A stretch of 13,893 nucleotides of DNA from Syntrophaceae bacterium (lineage in GTDB: Bacteria; Desulfobacterota; Syntrophia; Syntrophales; UBA5619), in the NCBI GenBank assembly GCA_919902745.1, contig CAKKRN010000225.1, forward strand, positions 1-13,893. Direction: 5' to 3'. Under the pieces are notes generated by a model. It saw nothing but the letters and a program-made list of their open reading frames with translations, searched no databases and was not told where the DNA came from. Numbering within the stretch: position 1 is the first letter of the stretch; each line of letters opens with the position of its first letter. Below, in pieces: positions 8,385-13,893 of this stretch. The position numbers were made by a program, and so were the translations under genes.

Positions 8385-8491
8385 GACGGCTCCCTACTTA
8401 TCGAGTTTGCCCCCGCGCAAGCGGGGGCGGGAATGACGGTTTTTACAATGATGGTTGCCGGAGAAATAATCGGGAGCTGTCCCTGTTTATC
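8385..8491. repeat. Small palindromic element between cbiC and cbiX
   Basis: A 7-base stem CCCCCGC / GCGGGGG with a GCAA tetraloop (8410-8427) is followed by GGGAATGACGGTTTTT. It is bracketed by an imperfect inverted repeat, GACGGCTCCC at 8385-8394 against GGGAGCTGTC at 8472-8481 (9 of 10 pair), and by a direct repeat TCCCTACTTATC (8391-8402) / TCCCTGTTTATC (8480-8491). This accounts for nearly the whole spacer (8379-8504) up to the cbiX ribosome-binding site. It looks like a MITE- or REP-type insertion. It could attenuate transcription, but no T-run follows the stem directly. Confidence 0.55.
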
Positions 8492-8504
8492 AAAGGAGTG
8501 ATCC

Positions 8505-8936
8505 ATGGGAGAAGAGGCGGTAATGCGGGCCGTGATCCTGATCGGCCACGGGAGCCGCGCCGCGGGCGCCGACGACGACATGGAAAAGATCGCGGCGGGG
8601 CTGAGGGCGAAGCTCGGCGGGATCGTCGCGACCTGCCGGATGTCCGGCCATGGGATCCCGTTCGACGAGGCGTTCGATCAATGCGTTCGCCAAGGGGCAA
8701 AGAGCGTGATCGTCCTCCCCTACTTCCTCCACTTCGGCGTTCACCTCCGCGAGGACATCCCGGAGATGATCCGAAAGGCTGCGCGGAGAAGCCCGGAGGT
8801 CCGTCTTGTTCTGGGAAGACACCTCGGCTACGACGACGTCCTCGTAACCCTCGTCGCGAAACGGATCGGGGAGTCGGAGGGTCTCTGCGACGTCCGGGAA
8901 CTCGCCCCGGCGCTGATCGACCGTTGCCCCGGATAG
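8505..8936 (+). CDS. cbiX: Sirohydrochlorin cobaltochelatase, small form (CbiX-S)
   Basis: Inserts cobalt into sirohydrochlorin at the entry to the cobalt-early pathway. The 143 residues correspond to the short, single-domain CbiX that works as a homodimer in archaea and some bacteria. Motifs seen are ILIGHGSRAAGADDD with His15, and VLPYFLHFGVHLREDIPE with His76 and His80. In characterised CbiX-S the equivalent of His15 and one of the latter pair are the metal and catalytic ligands (family knowledge). There is no histidine-rich tail. I chose ATG 8505 because AGGAG lies about 6 bases upstream; ATG 8523 would also leave the fold intact. It sits right before the cobalt transporter genes, which supports cobalt rather than iron or nickel as its metal. 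Confidence 0.9.
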   Translation: MGEEAVMRAVILIGHGSRAAGADDDMEKIAAGLRAKLGGIVATCRMSGHGIPFDEAFDQCVRQGAKSVIVLPYFLHFGVHLREDIPEMIRKAARRSPEVRLVLGRHLGYDDVLVTLVAKRIGESEGLCDVRELAPALIDRCPG

Positions 8937-8960
8937 GGTGACGGCTATTCTGTGTGTTCC

Positions 8961-8967
8961 GGAGGAG
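8961..8967 (+). promoter_or_regulatory. Strong ribosome-binding site that sets the formal start of cbiM
   Basis: GGAGGAG lies 8 bases upstream of ATG 8976. It is the best translation start for the cbiM frame, yet it is 270 bases upstream of the codon for the conserved mature N-terminus (9246). The site and the mature protein are therefore separated by a palindromic, non-protein-like stretch. Confidence 0.6.
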
Positions 8968-8975
8968 ATACAGGC

Positions 8976-9911
8976 ATGATCGATGATCGCGTAAAAACCC
9001 GTACAACCGTCACCCCTTCGAAGGCAGGCGCCCGGAACGGCTTGCATGGGGGCTCCATCCCCCGATTGCCCCGGACGGCCGGAATCGCCGCTGCAAGAAA
9101 TTTGCGCAACTTGGAAATCGGATCCCGGAAGCGCGCATTGGAGATTTTTCGGGTCGAAAAATGTCCAGCGCGCGGAGGGATCACGATTTCCAAAGGTCTC
9201 GCTGCGGCCGCTTTTCTGTGTGCGCTGCCGTCGCCCGCTTTCGCCATGCACATCTCCGAGGGGATACTGCCCATCTCCTGGGCGGTTCTCTGGTATGCGG
9301 TCGCCCTCCCCTTCGTCGCCTGGGGCCTCCGGGACCTCCGTCGCCGCAGCGAAGAAACCCCTTGGTTCAAGCCGCTGGTCGGCCTCGTCGGGGCGGCGGT
9401 CTTCCTCATCTCCTGCATGCCGATCCCCGTTCCCAGCGCCGGGACCTGCTCCCACCCCTCCGGTACGGGCATTGCCGCAATCCTGATCGGTCCGGGATTG
9501 ACCACGGTCGTCGCGAGCATCGCGCTCACGCTCCAGGCCCTCTTCCTCGCCCACGGCGGGATCACGACCCTCGGGGCAAACATCGTCTCGATGGGTGTGG
9601 CCGGCGCATGGGTCGGCTGGGGCGTTTTCACGGCAGCGAGGCGCCTCGGCCTCCCCTGGTTCGCAGCCGCCTTTCTCGCGGGGATGTTCTCCGACTGGGC
9701 CACCTACGCGACGACCTCCCTCGAACTGGCCGCCGCGCTCCACGGAGACGGATCGTTTACGACGATGTTCTCGCTCATCCTGCTCGCCTTCGTCCCCACG
9801 CAGCTCCCCCTCGGCATCCTTGAAGGGTTCCTCTGCGCGGGAGTGCTGAAGTTCATCCGGAACCGGAGACCCGAACTCCTCCGGACCGTTCCGGCGGGAG
9901 GCGCGGCATGA
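8976..9911 (+). CDS. cbiM: Cobalt ECF transporter S-component CbiM, with odd N-terminal extension
   Basis: Membrane substrate-binding subunit that captures cobalt. The conserved protein begins at 9246 with MHISEGILP, where the Met-His pair coordinates the metal in the CbiM/NikM family. It is preceded by a signal-peptide-like stretch LAAAAFLCALPSPAFA. The mature part has 221 residues with several membrane helices, the block CMPIPVPSAGTCSHPSGTG (His70 of the mature form is a likely ligand), and GGITTLGANIVSMGVAGAWVG. The start is uncertain. ATG 8976 has an excellent ribosome-binding site but adds about 70 Arg-rich residues before the signal peptide, part of them encoded by an 83-base palindrome. 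In-frame TTG codons (9102, 9111, 9138) or ATT 9186, with GGAGG 7 bases upstream, could give a normal leader. The stop overlaps the next gene by 4 bases. Confidence 0.88.
   Translation: MIDDRVKTRTTVTPSKAGARNGLHGGSIPRLPRTAGIAAARNLRNLEIGSRKRALEIFRVEKCPARGGITISKGLAAAAFLCALPSPAFAMHISEGILPISWAVLWYAVALPFVAWGLRDLRRRSEETPWFKPLVGLVGAAVFLISCMPIPVPSAGTCSHPSGTGIAAILIGPGLTTVVASIALTLQALFLAHGGITTLGANIVSMGVAGAWVGWGVFTAARRLGLPWFAAAFLAGMFSDWATYATTSLELAAALHGDGSFTTMFSLILLAFVPTQLPLGILEGFLCAGVLKFIRNRRPELLRTVPAGGAA
9111..9193. repeat. 83-base near-perfect palindrome inside the 5' part of cbiM
   Basis: The arms run from TTGGAAATCG (9111) to CGATTTCCAA (9184-9193). Inside are GATCCC against GGGATC, GCGCGC-AT-TGGA against TCCA-GCGCGC, and a perfect core ATTTTTCG-GGT-CGAAAAAT at 9144-9162. 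It would fold as one long hairpin with a few bulges. It is open in the cbiM frame but its translation looks unlike protein. It ends exactly where the signal peptide begins. I interpret it as a mobile palindromic repeat inserted at the start of cbiM. A structured leader is the alternative. Confidence 0.75.
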
Positions 9912-10198
9912 AGAAATGGATCCCGATCCTGATTTTTGCCGGAATCCTCCTCTCCGGACCGATGTCGACCTCCGGCCGGGCCGCCTCCTGGTCCGGCGTC
10001 GACGAGACCGTGATCGAAAAATTCGCGGAGAAGGCGGGACGGCCGGCTCGCGAACCCTTCATCAACACCGACCAGGGGGATCTCCTTCTGTTCGTCTTTC
10101 TGCTGGCCGGTGCGGTCGGGGGATTCGCCGCCGGATACTGGTTCCGCGTCCTTTTCCCGCCGAGGAGGAAAAACGCAGATGGTTCGACAGTTTCATGA
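9908..10198 (+). CDS. cbiN: Small membrane protein, CbiN-like cobalt transporter subunit
   Basis: A protein of 96 residues with an N-terminal hydrophobic segment (about residues 4-24), a periplasmic-size loop (about 25-56) and a C-terminal membrane helix (about 57-80), followed by a short basic tail. This two-helix plan and its place between cbiM and cbiQ fit CbiN, the auxiliary subunit that helps load cobalt into CbiM. The loop sequence DETVIEKFAEKAGRPAREPF and the following TDQGDLLLFVFLLAG are not the textbook enterobacterial CbiN pattern, so I call it CbiN-like. The ATG overlaps the cbiM stop (ATGA). The gene ends 122 bases before cbiQ. Confidence 0.7.
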   Translation: MKKWIPILIFAGILLSGPMSTSGRAASWSGVDETVIEKFAEKAGRPAREPFINTDQGDLLLFVFLLAGAVGGFAAGYWFRVLFPPRRKNADGSTVS

Positions 10199-10201
10199 TG
10201 A

Positions 10202-10301
10202 TATGGCATAACCTGACCATAGCATGCTTGCAGTCAGCGTGACTGCATAACCCTGTCACCCTGAGCCTCTTGAAGGGTGACGCGATCCCGGTCATAACGG
10301 G
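10202..10301. repeat. Hairpin-rich spacer between cbiN and cbiQ
   Basis: The 122-base gap holds several symmetric elements. They are TATGG / CCATA (10202-10221), a perfect 8-base stem TGCAGTCA-GCG-TGACTGCA at 10229-10247, TCACCCT / AGGGTGA at 10256-10280, and a short CCCG / CGGG at 10287-10301. A direct repeat GCATAACCTG (10206-10215) / GCATAACCCTG (10245-10255) overlaps them. The 10256-10280 hairpin resembles dispersed TCACCCTGAG...AGGGTGA repeats. None is followed by a T-run, so none is a clear terminator. An operator for a metal regulator is possible but unsupported. Confidence 0.6.
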
Positions 10302-10320
10302 AAAAGGATGTTAAAGCGCC

Positions 10321-11100
10321 ATGTTTGATCTCTTTTCGGACATATTCACCTACCGGGACAACGCCCTGACACGGATCGATCCGCGGGTGAAGCTTCTGAT
10401 CGCGCTGGCCGCGCTCATTGCCGTCGTGACCTCAGCGCGGCCGGTTCTCCCGCTCGCCGTCTTTGTCCTTTGCCTCGGGACCATCGCCGCACTCCGGATC
10501 CCGGCGAAGCTCGTCGCGCTGCGCCTCGCCGCGCCGTTTTCGACCGTCGCGATCCTGGTCGTGATCCAGACCTTCGTCACCGGGACGACGCCGCTCTTCT
10601 CGCTGACCCTCGGCGGCTGGACGCTCACGGCGAAGGCCGAGGGGCTCCGGCAGGGGCTGCTCCTCGGCGCGCGCGTCCTTGGCGCCCTCAGCATTGTCCT
10701 CCTCCTCGGCATCGCGACGCCGGCCCACCGGATCTTCCAGGCGCTCCGCGGATTCCGGATCTCGAAGGAGTGGGTGGAAATCGCGATCCTGATGTACCGA
10801 TACATCTTCGTCCTGATGGACCGCGCGGGCGATCTCGCCGCCGCCCAGCGCCTCCGTCTCGGCTACACGGCGCCGCGCCGCGCGCTCGCCTCCTTCACCG
10901 CGCTTGCCGGGGCAACGGTCGTCCACTCTTTCGAACAGGCCGGCCGGACCCATGACGCAATGCGGCTGCGCGGCTACCGGGGGACGATGCCCTTCGGACC
11001 GCTCCCGGCGCTGGGGCGCAGGGACCGCGGACTCCTCGCCCTCTTGCTGACCGTGATCGCCGCCGCTTACGGGTTTTTCGCGTGGGGGATAACCGGATGA
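10321..11100 (+). CDS. cbiQ: Cobalt ECF transporter transmembrane component CbiQ
   Basis: The T-component that couples ATP hydrolysis by CbiO to cobalt movement through CbiM. The 259 residues match the family. The start MFDLFSDIFTYRDNALTRIDPRVKLL is typical. Hydrophobic segments follow at roughly 24-42, 43-60, 66-84, 115-138 and the C-terminus (about 240-256). The cytoplasmic coupling region shows RISKEWVEIAILMYRYIFVL and later EQAGRTHDAMRLRGYRG (from about residue 205), the conserved A-x-R-x-R-G contact for the ATPase. The start codon has only a distant AAGGA (12 bases away), so translation may be weaker here, or it may depend on the preceding spacer. The stop overlaps cbiO by 4 bases. Confidence 0.95.
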   Translation: MFDLFSDIFTYRDNALTRIDPRVKLLIALAALIAVVTSARPVLPLAVFVLCLGTIAALRIPAKLVALRLAAPFSTVAILVVIQTFVTGTTPLFSLTLGGWTLTAKAEGLRQGLLLGARVLGALSIVLLLGIATPAHRIFQALRGFRISKEWVEIAILMYRYIFVLMDRAGDLAAAQRLRLGYTAPRRALASFTALAGATVVHSFEQAGRTHDAMRLRGYRGTMPFGPLPALGRRDRGLLALLLTVIAAAYGFFAWGITG

Positions 11101-11966
11101 GGGCGGTCGATGTTCAAGGGGTCTCCTTCACCTACGACGACGGGACCGAGGCGCTCGCCGGAATCGATTTCCGCGTCGAAGAGGGCGAGTTCGTTGCGGT
11201 CCTGGGCTCCAACGGCTCGGGGAAGACGACGCTGATCCAGCTCCTCGTCGGCCTCCTCAAGGCAAAGTCGGGGCGGATCGCCATCGGCGGGCGGGAGATC
11301 GGAAGCCTCACGGCTGAGGAGCTCTACCAGCGGGTCGGCCTCGTCTTCCAGAACCCGAACGACCAGCTCTTTGCCGCGACCGTGGAAGAGGACTGCGCTT
11401 TCGGCCCCCGGAACCTGAACCTCCCGGAGGCGGAGGTGCAACGGCGGGTGACCGAATCGCTCGCGGCGGTCGCAGCGCTCCCGCTGCGGGAAAGGGCGAT
11501 CCATCACCTGAGCTTCGGGGAGCAGAAGCGGGTCTCGCTCGCGGGTGTCCTGGCGATGCGGCCGGCGGTTCTGATCCTCGACGAACCGACGGCGGGCCTC
11601 GATCCGGCCGGCGAGGCGCAGATGATGCAGCTCCTGAAAAAGCTGAACCGCGAGGAGCGGATGACGGTGATCCTCGCCACCCACTCGGTGGATATGCTGC
11701 CGCTCTTCGCGAACCGGATTTACGTCCTCGACCGCGGCCGGGTCCTCCAGCAGGGGCCGTCCGAGGAGATCTTCTGCCACCAGGAGATGATAGTCCGGGC
11801 GAAACTCCGGCTTCCCTACGTCTCCCGTCTGATGTATGAGATGAAGCGGCACGACGGCGTCCCGATCGACGGCCTTCCGCTGACGATCGGGGAGGCGCGG
11901 GCGCAGCTCCTGGAGCTGATCCCGAAGGAGATGATCCTCCCGGGAATCGAGGAGATCGGGCCATGA
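11097..11966 (+). CDS. cbiO: Cobalt ECF transporter ATP-binding protein CbiO
   Basis: Energises cobalt uptake as the A-component of the ECF transporter. It has 289 residues. Walker A is GSNGSGKTT at 37-45, the Q-loop is FQNPNDQLFA, the ABC signature LSFGEQ is at 138-143, Walker B ends in ILDEPTAGLDP from about 160, and the H-loop histidine is in ILATHSVD. The C-terminal part past about 220 is the usual CbiO extension. I chose ATG 11097 because it overlaps the cbiQ stop (ATGA) and GGGGGA lies 7 bases upstream. A GTG at 11082 would add five residues. Its own stop overlaps the following 38-codon ORF. Confidence 0.95.
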   Translation: MRAVDVQGVSFTYDDGTEALAGIDFRVEEGEFVAVLGSNGSGKTTLIQLLVGLLKAKSGRIAIGGREIGSLTAEELYQRVGLVFQNPNDQLFAATVEEDCAFGPRNLNLPEAEVQRRVTESLAAVAALPLRERAIHHLSFGEQKRVSLAGVLAMRPAVLILDEPTAGLDPAGEAQMMQLLKKLNREERMTVILATHSVDMLPLFANRIYVLDRGRVLQQGPSEEIFCHQEMIVRAKLRLPYVSRLMYEMKRHDGVPIDGLPLTIGEARAQLLELIPKEMILPGIEEIGP

Positions 11967-12079
11967 ACGCATTGTGCAATGGATGCACCACGGGGGGCTG
12001 TGCCGCGGCGGCGAAAGCGGCCCTCCTGTTCCTTGTTGAAGGCAGGCAGTCCGAAAGGATTGAGGAGGCCGGACCGTGA
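11963..12079 (+). CDS. 38-residue ORF resembling the N-terminus of CbiD
   Basis: The ATG overlaps the cbiO stop (ATGA), with GAGGAG 8 bases upstream. The TGA overlaps the GTG start of cbiD (GTGA at 12076-12079). It begins MNALCNGCTTGGCAAAAKAA and aligns end to end with the first 39 residues of CbiD (MSALREGYTTGSCAAAAAKA), with one gap and about 19 identities in the first 28 positions. The DNA of this part is also alike (about 63 of 87 aligned bases by hand), so it is most simply a tandem duplication of the cbiD 5' end that has diverged. It has gained cysteines at positions 5 and 8 and keeps the motif cysteine at 13. It could be a pseudo-leader, a coupling peptide or a small metal- or partner-binding protein. 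I know no function for it. Confidence 0.6.
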   Translation: MNALCNGCTTGGCAAAAKAALLFLVEGRQSERIEEAGP

Positions 12080-13131
12080 GCGCGCTGCGGGAGGGATACA
12101 CCACCGGAAGCTGCGCCGCGGCGGCGGCAAAGGCGGCCCTCCTGCTTCTTGCGGAAGAGCTGGCGACCGAAGAGGTGGAGATCCCCTTTCCCGACGGGCA
12201 GAGGCGTCGTCTGCCGGTCGACCATGTCCGGCGGACGGACGAAGGGGCGGAGGCGGCGGTCCGGAAGGATGCGGGCGACGATCCGGACGTGACGAACGGC
12301 GCTCTGATTGCGGCCGCTATCGTCTGGACCGAAGGCAACGAGGTGGAATTCGCCGCTGGAGAAGGCGTGGGAACGGTAACGAAGCCGGGGCTGGCCATAC
12401 CCCCCGGCAAGCCGGCCGTCAATCCCGTGCCGCAGCGGATGATCCGGGAGGCGGTCCGGGAGGTCACGTTCCGCGGCGTCCGGGTGACGATCTCGATTGA
12501 CGGAGGCCGGGAACTGGCCGCAAAGACCTTCAACCCGCGGCTCGGCATCGCGGGCGGGCTCTCGATCCTCGGGACAACGGGAATCGTCCGGCCGTTCAGT
12601 TGCTCCGCGCTGCGCGAGACCCTCCGGTGCGCGCTGCGCGTGGCGGCAGCCACGGGCATCCGGGCGCCGGTATTCGTCCCCGGCCACATCGGCGAGCGGG
12701 CCGCGCGGAGCCATTTCCGCGTCACGCCGGAGCAGGTTGTGGAGGTCGGAAACGAGTGGGGGTTCGCCATCGACGAGGCCGCCCGGGAGCCCTTCGCTGC
12801 GCTCCTGATGGTCGGCCACCCGGGAAAACTGGCCAAACTGACGGCGGGCGGCTGGGACACCCACTCCGGAAGGTCGGGGAGCGCACTCCCCATTGTTGCG
12901 GAAATGCATGCAGCCATTTTGGGGCGGCCGGCGGCGGAGACCCCCACGGTCGAGGGAATCTTCGCGGCCATCGACGGGGGGGAGAAAAAGAGGCTGGGGA
13001 ACACCCTGGCGGCGGCGATCCAAAAGGCCGTCGGCAAACGGACGGAGGGGCGTCTCAACGCGGCCGTGGTCCTCATCGACCTCGGCGGCCGCATCCTCGG
13101 TTTATCGGGAGATCGGGAACCATGGCTGTAG
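12076..13131 (+). CDS. cbiD: Cobalt-precorrin-5B (C1)-methyltransferase CbiD
   Basis: SAM-dependent methylation at C1 during corrin ring contraction in the anaerobic pathway. It has 351 residues, normal for the family. The N-terminal signature GYTTGSCAAAAAKAALLL is at 7-24. Further on come ISIDGGRELAAKTFNPRLG and IAGGLSILGTTGIVRPFS, then FVPGHIGERAARSHF, and GGWDTHSGRSGSALPIVAEMH in the C-terminal third. The start is GTG 12076, with GAGGAGG 7 bases upstream. The codon overlaps the stop of the CbiD-like mini-ORF. The 3' end overlaps cbiE by 10 bases. Confidence 0.96.
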   Translation: MSALREGYTTGSCAAAAAKAALLLLAEELATEEVEIPFPDGQRRRLPVDHVRRTDEGAEAAVRKDAGDDPDVTNGALIAAAIVWTEGNEVEFAAGEGVGTVTKPGLAIPPGKPAVNPVPQRMIREAVREVTFRGVRVTISIDGGRELAAKTFNPRLGIAGGLSILGTTGIVRPFSCSALRETLRCALRVAAATGIRAPVFVPGHIGERAARSHFRVTPEQVVEVGNEWGFAIDEAAREPFAALLMVGHPGKLAKLTAGGWDTHSGRSGSALPIVAEMHAAILGRPAAETPTVEGIFAAIDGGEKKRLGNTLAAAIQKAVGKRTEGRLNAAVVLIDLGGRILGLSGDREPWL

Positions 13132-13769
13132 AAAAAAAGAAGATCATCATCGTCGGGTGCGGACCCGGTGCGGAATCCTACATCACACCGGCGGCCCGGG
13201 CGGCCGCGGTGAAGGCCGACGTCCTCATCGTCTCCCGGCGCCTGAAGGAGTTCTTTCCGGAGGTCGCCGCGGAGAGGATCGATTCGGGCGTGGACATCGA
13301 GGGAACCCTCGACGAGATCGCCTCCCGCCGTGACACCGGGCGGCAGGTGATTATCCTCGCCACGGGTGATCCGGGGATTGCGAGCCTGGCACAACCGGTG
13401 ATCCGGCGCTTCGGACGGGAGAACTGCGAGGTGATCCCCGGTATCAGCTCCATCCAGGTCGCCTTCGCAAAACTCGGCCTCGACTGGCAGGACGCGAGGA
13501 TCATCTCGGCCCACAGCTCCGATCCGGAGATCTCCGCCGCCGATCTGCGCCCTGCCGGAAAGATTGCGGTCCTCGGGGGGAGGGAAGGATCGCTCCGCTG
13601 GGCCGCCGGGCTGATCCCGGAGCTCGGGAAAGGCCGGCGCGTGTTCCTCTGCGAAGACCTCACCCTACCCGACGAAAAGTTCCGCGAGGTCCGCGCCGAT
13701 GAGCTGATCCGAATTCCGGTCTCGTCGCGGGCGATCATCCTCATCATTCAGGGAGAACTGTTAGAATGA
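13122..13769 (+). CDS. cbiE: Cobalt-precorrin-7 (C5)-methyltransferase CbiE
   Basis: SAM-dependent methylation at C5. The protein of 215 residues has the tetrapyrrole methylase fold: IIIVGCGPGAESYITPAA at about 8-25 (glycine-rich N-terminal loop), VLIVSRRL, ILATGDPGIASL with Asp83, and VIPGISSIQVAFAKLGLDW (from about residue 104). The choice of CbiE over other methylases of the fold rests on the GCGPGAxxYIT start, the length and the position next to cbiD. It stands alone: many relatives have a CbiE-CbiT fusion of about 400 residues, but here the frame stops and cbiL starts at once (ATGA overlap at 13766). ATG 13122 lies inside the end of cbiD, preceded by a weak GGGA. Confidence 0.88.
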   Translation: MAVEKKKIIIVGCGPGAESYITPAARAAAVKADVLIVSRRLKEFFPEVAAERIDSGVDIEGTLDEIASRRDTGRQVIILATGDPGIASLAQPVIRRFGRENCEVIPGISSIQVAFAKLGLDWQDARIISAHSSDPEISAADLRPAGKIAVLGGREGSLRWAAGLIPELGKGRRVFLCEDLTLPDEKFREVRADELIRIPVSSRAIILIIQGELLE

Positions 13770-13893
13770 ATACGGGTACACTCTACGGCATCGGGATCGG
13801 GCCAGGCGACCCGGAGTTGATCACCCTGAAGGGGGCGCGGCTCATCAGCGCCTGCCGGAACCTCTTCGTCCCCAAGGCGCGGACGGCGTCGGA
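13766..13893 (+). CDS. cbiL: Cobalt-precorrin-2 (C20)-methyltransferase CbiL, 5' part only
   Basis: Only 42 codons are present before the window ends. They begin MNTGTLYGIGIGPGDPELIT and continue LKGARLISACRNLFVPKA, the N-terminal signature of the tetrapyrrole methylases, closest to CbiL/CobI by the TLYGIGIGPGDPELIT pattern and the FVPKAR segment. The ATG overlaps the cbiE stop. CbiL would methylate C20 of cobalt-precorrin-2, just after CbiX. The rest of the gene is outside the window, so completeness cannot be judged. Confidence 0.85.
   Translation, partial: MNTGTLYGIGIGPGDPELITLKGARLISACRNLFVPKARTAS

Noticed and set aside
8410..8427. Hairpin as an intrinsic terminator after cbiC
   Set aside because: The stem is strong but is followed by CGGGAATGACGG before any T-run, so it fits a dispersed repeat better than a terminator.
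11067..13514. A long - strand open frame opposite cbiO and cbiD
   Set aside because: It runs antisense across several recognised genes, has no family motif, and reflects third-position GC bias.

Overview
The window is GC-rich and every gene I can support lies on the + strand. It is almost entirely one anaerobic (cobalt-early) cobalamin gene cluster with its own cobalt uptake system. The gene content and the style of the spacer repeats (hairpins such as ATACCGGC-TTTC-GCCGGTAT followed by ATGACGG) suggest a deltaproteobacterium in the broad sense (Desulfobacterota / Geobacter-Syntrophus type). That placement is an inference from style, not a proven assignment. Use of CbiX, CbiC, CbiD, CbiE and CbiL, with no aerobic CobG or CobN, fits an anaerobe.

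Layout. (1) 86-5484, late steps: cobT (lower-ligand activation), cobS (final joining), a fused cobD-cbiP gene (aminopropanol phosphate synthesis plus cobyric acid amidation) and cbiB. (2) 5485-5671, a spacer made of palindromic repeats. (3) 5672-8378, corrin-ring steps: a corrinoid adenosyltransferase, cbiA and cbiC. (4) 8379-8504, a second repeat spacer. (5) 8505-11966, cobalt: small chelatase cbiX and the ECF cobalt transporter cbiM, cbiN-like, cbiQ and cbiO, with a third hairpin-rich spacer at 10199-10320. (6) 11963-13893, early ring methylation: a 38-codon ORF resembling the N-terminus of CbiD, then cbiD, cbiE and the first 42 codons of cbiL, cut by the window edge.

How they work together. 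CbiMNQO brings in cobalt and CbiX inserts it into sirohydrochlorin. CbiL, CbiE, CbiD and CbiC methylate and rearrange the ring, and CbiA amidates the a and c side chains. The adenosyltransferase adds the upper ligand, and CbiP completes the amidations. CobD makes the aminopropanol phosphate that CbiB attaches. CobT makes alpha-ribazole phosphate, which CobS joins to the activated corrinoid. CbiT, CbiF, CbiG, CbiH, CbiJ, CobU and CobC are not in the window.

Most junctions overlap by 1-10 bases, so tight translational coupling is likely. The exceptions are short ordinary gaps and three repeat-filled spacers. I found no cobalamin riboswitch, tRNA, rRNA, CRISPR array or transposase. The points most worth a second look are the cbiD-like mini-ORF (11963-12079), the cbiM 5' end that runs through an 83-base palindrome, the cobD-cbiP fusion, and the 49-base inverted repeats bracketing the first gene block.
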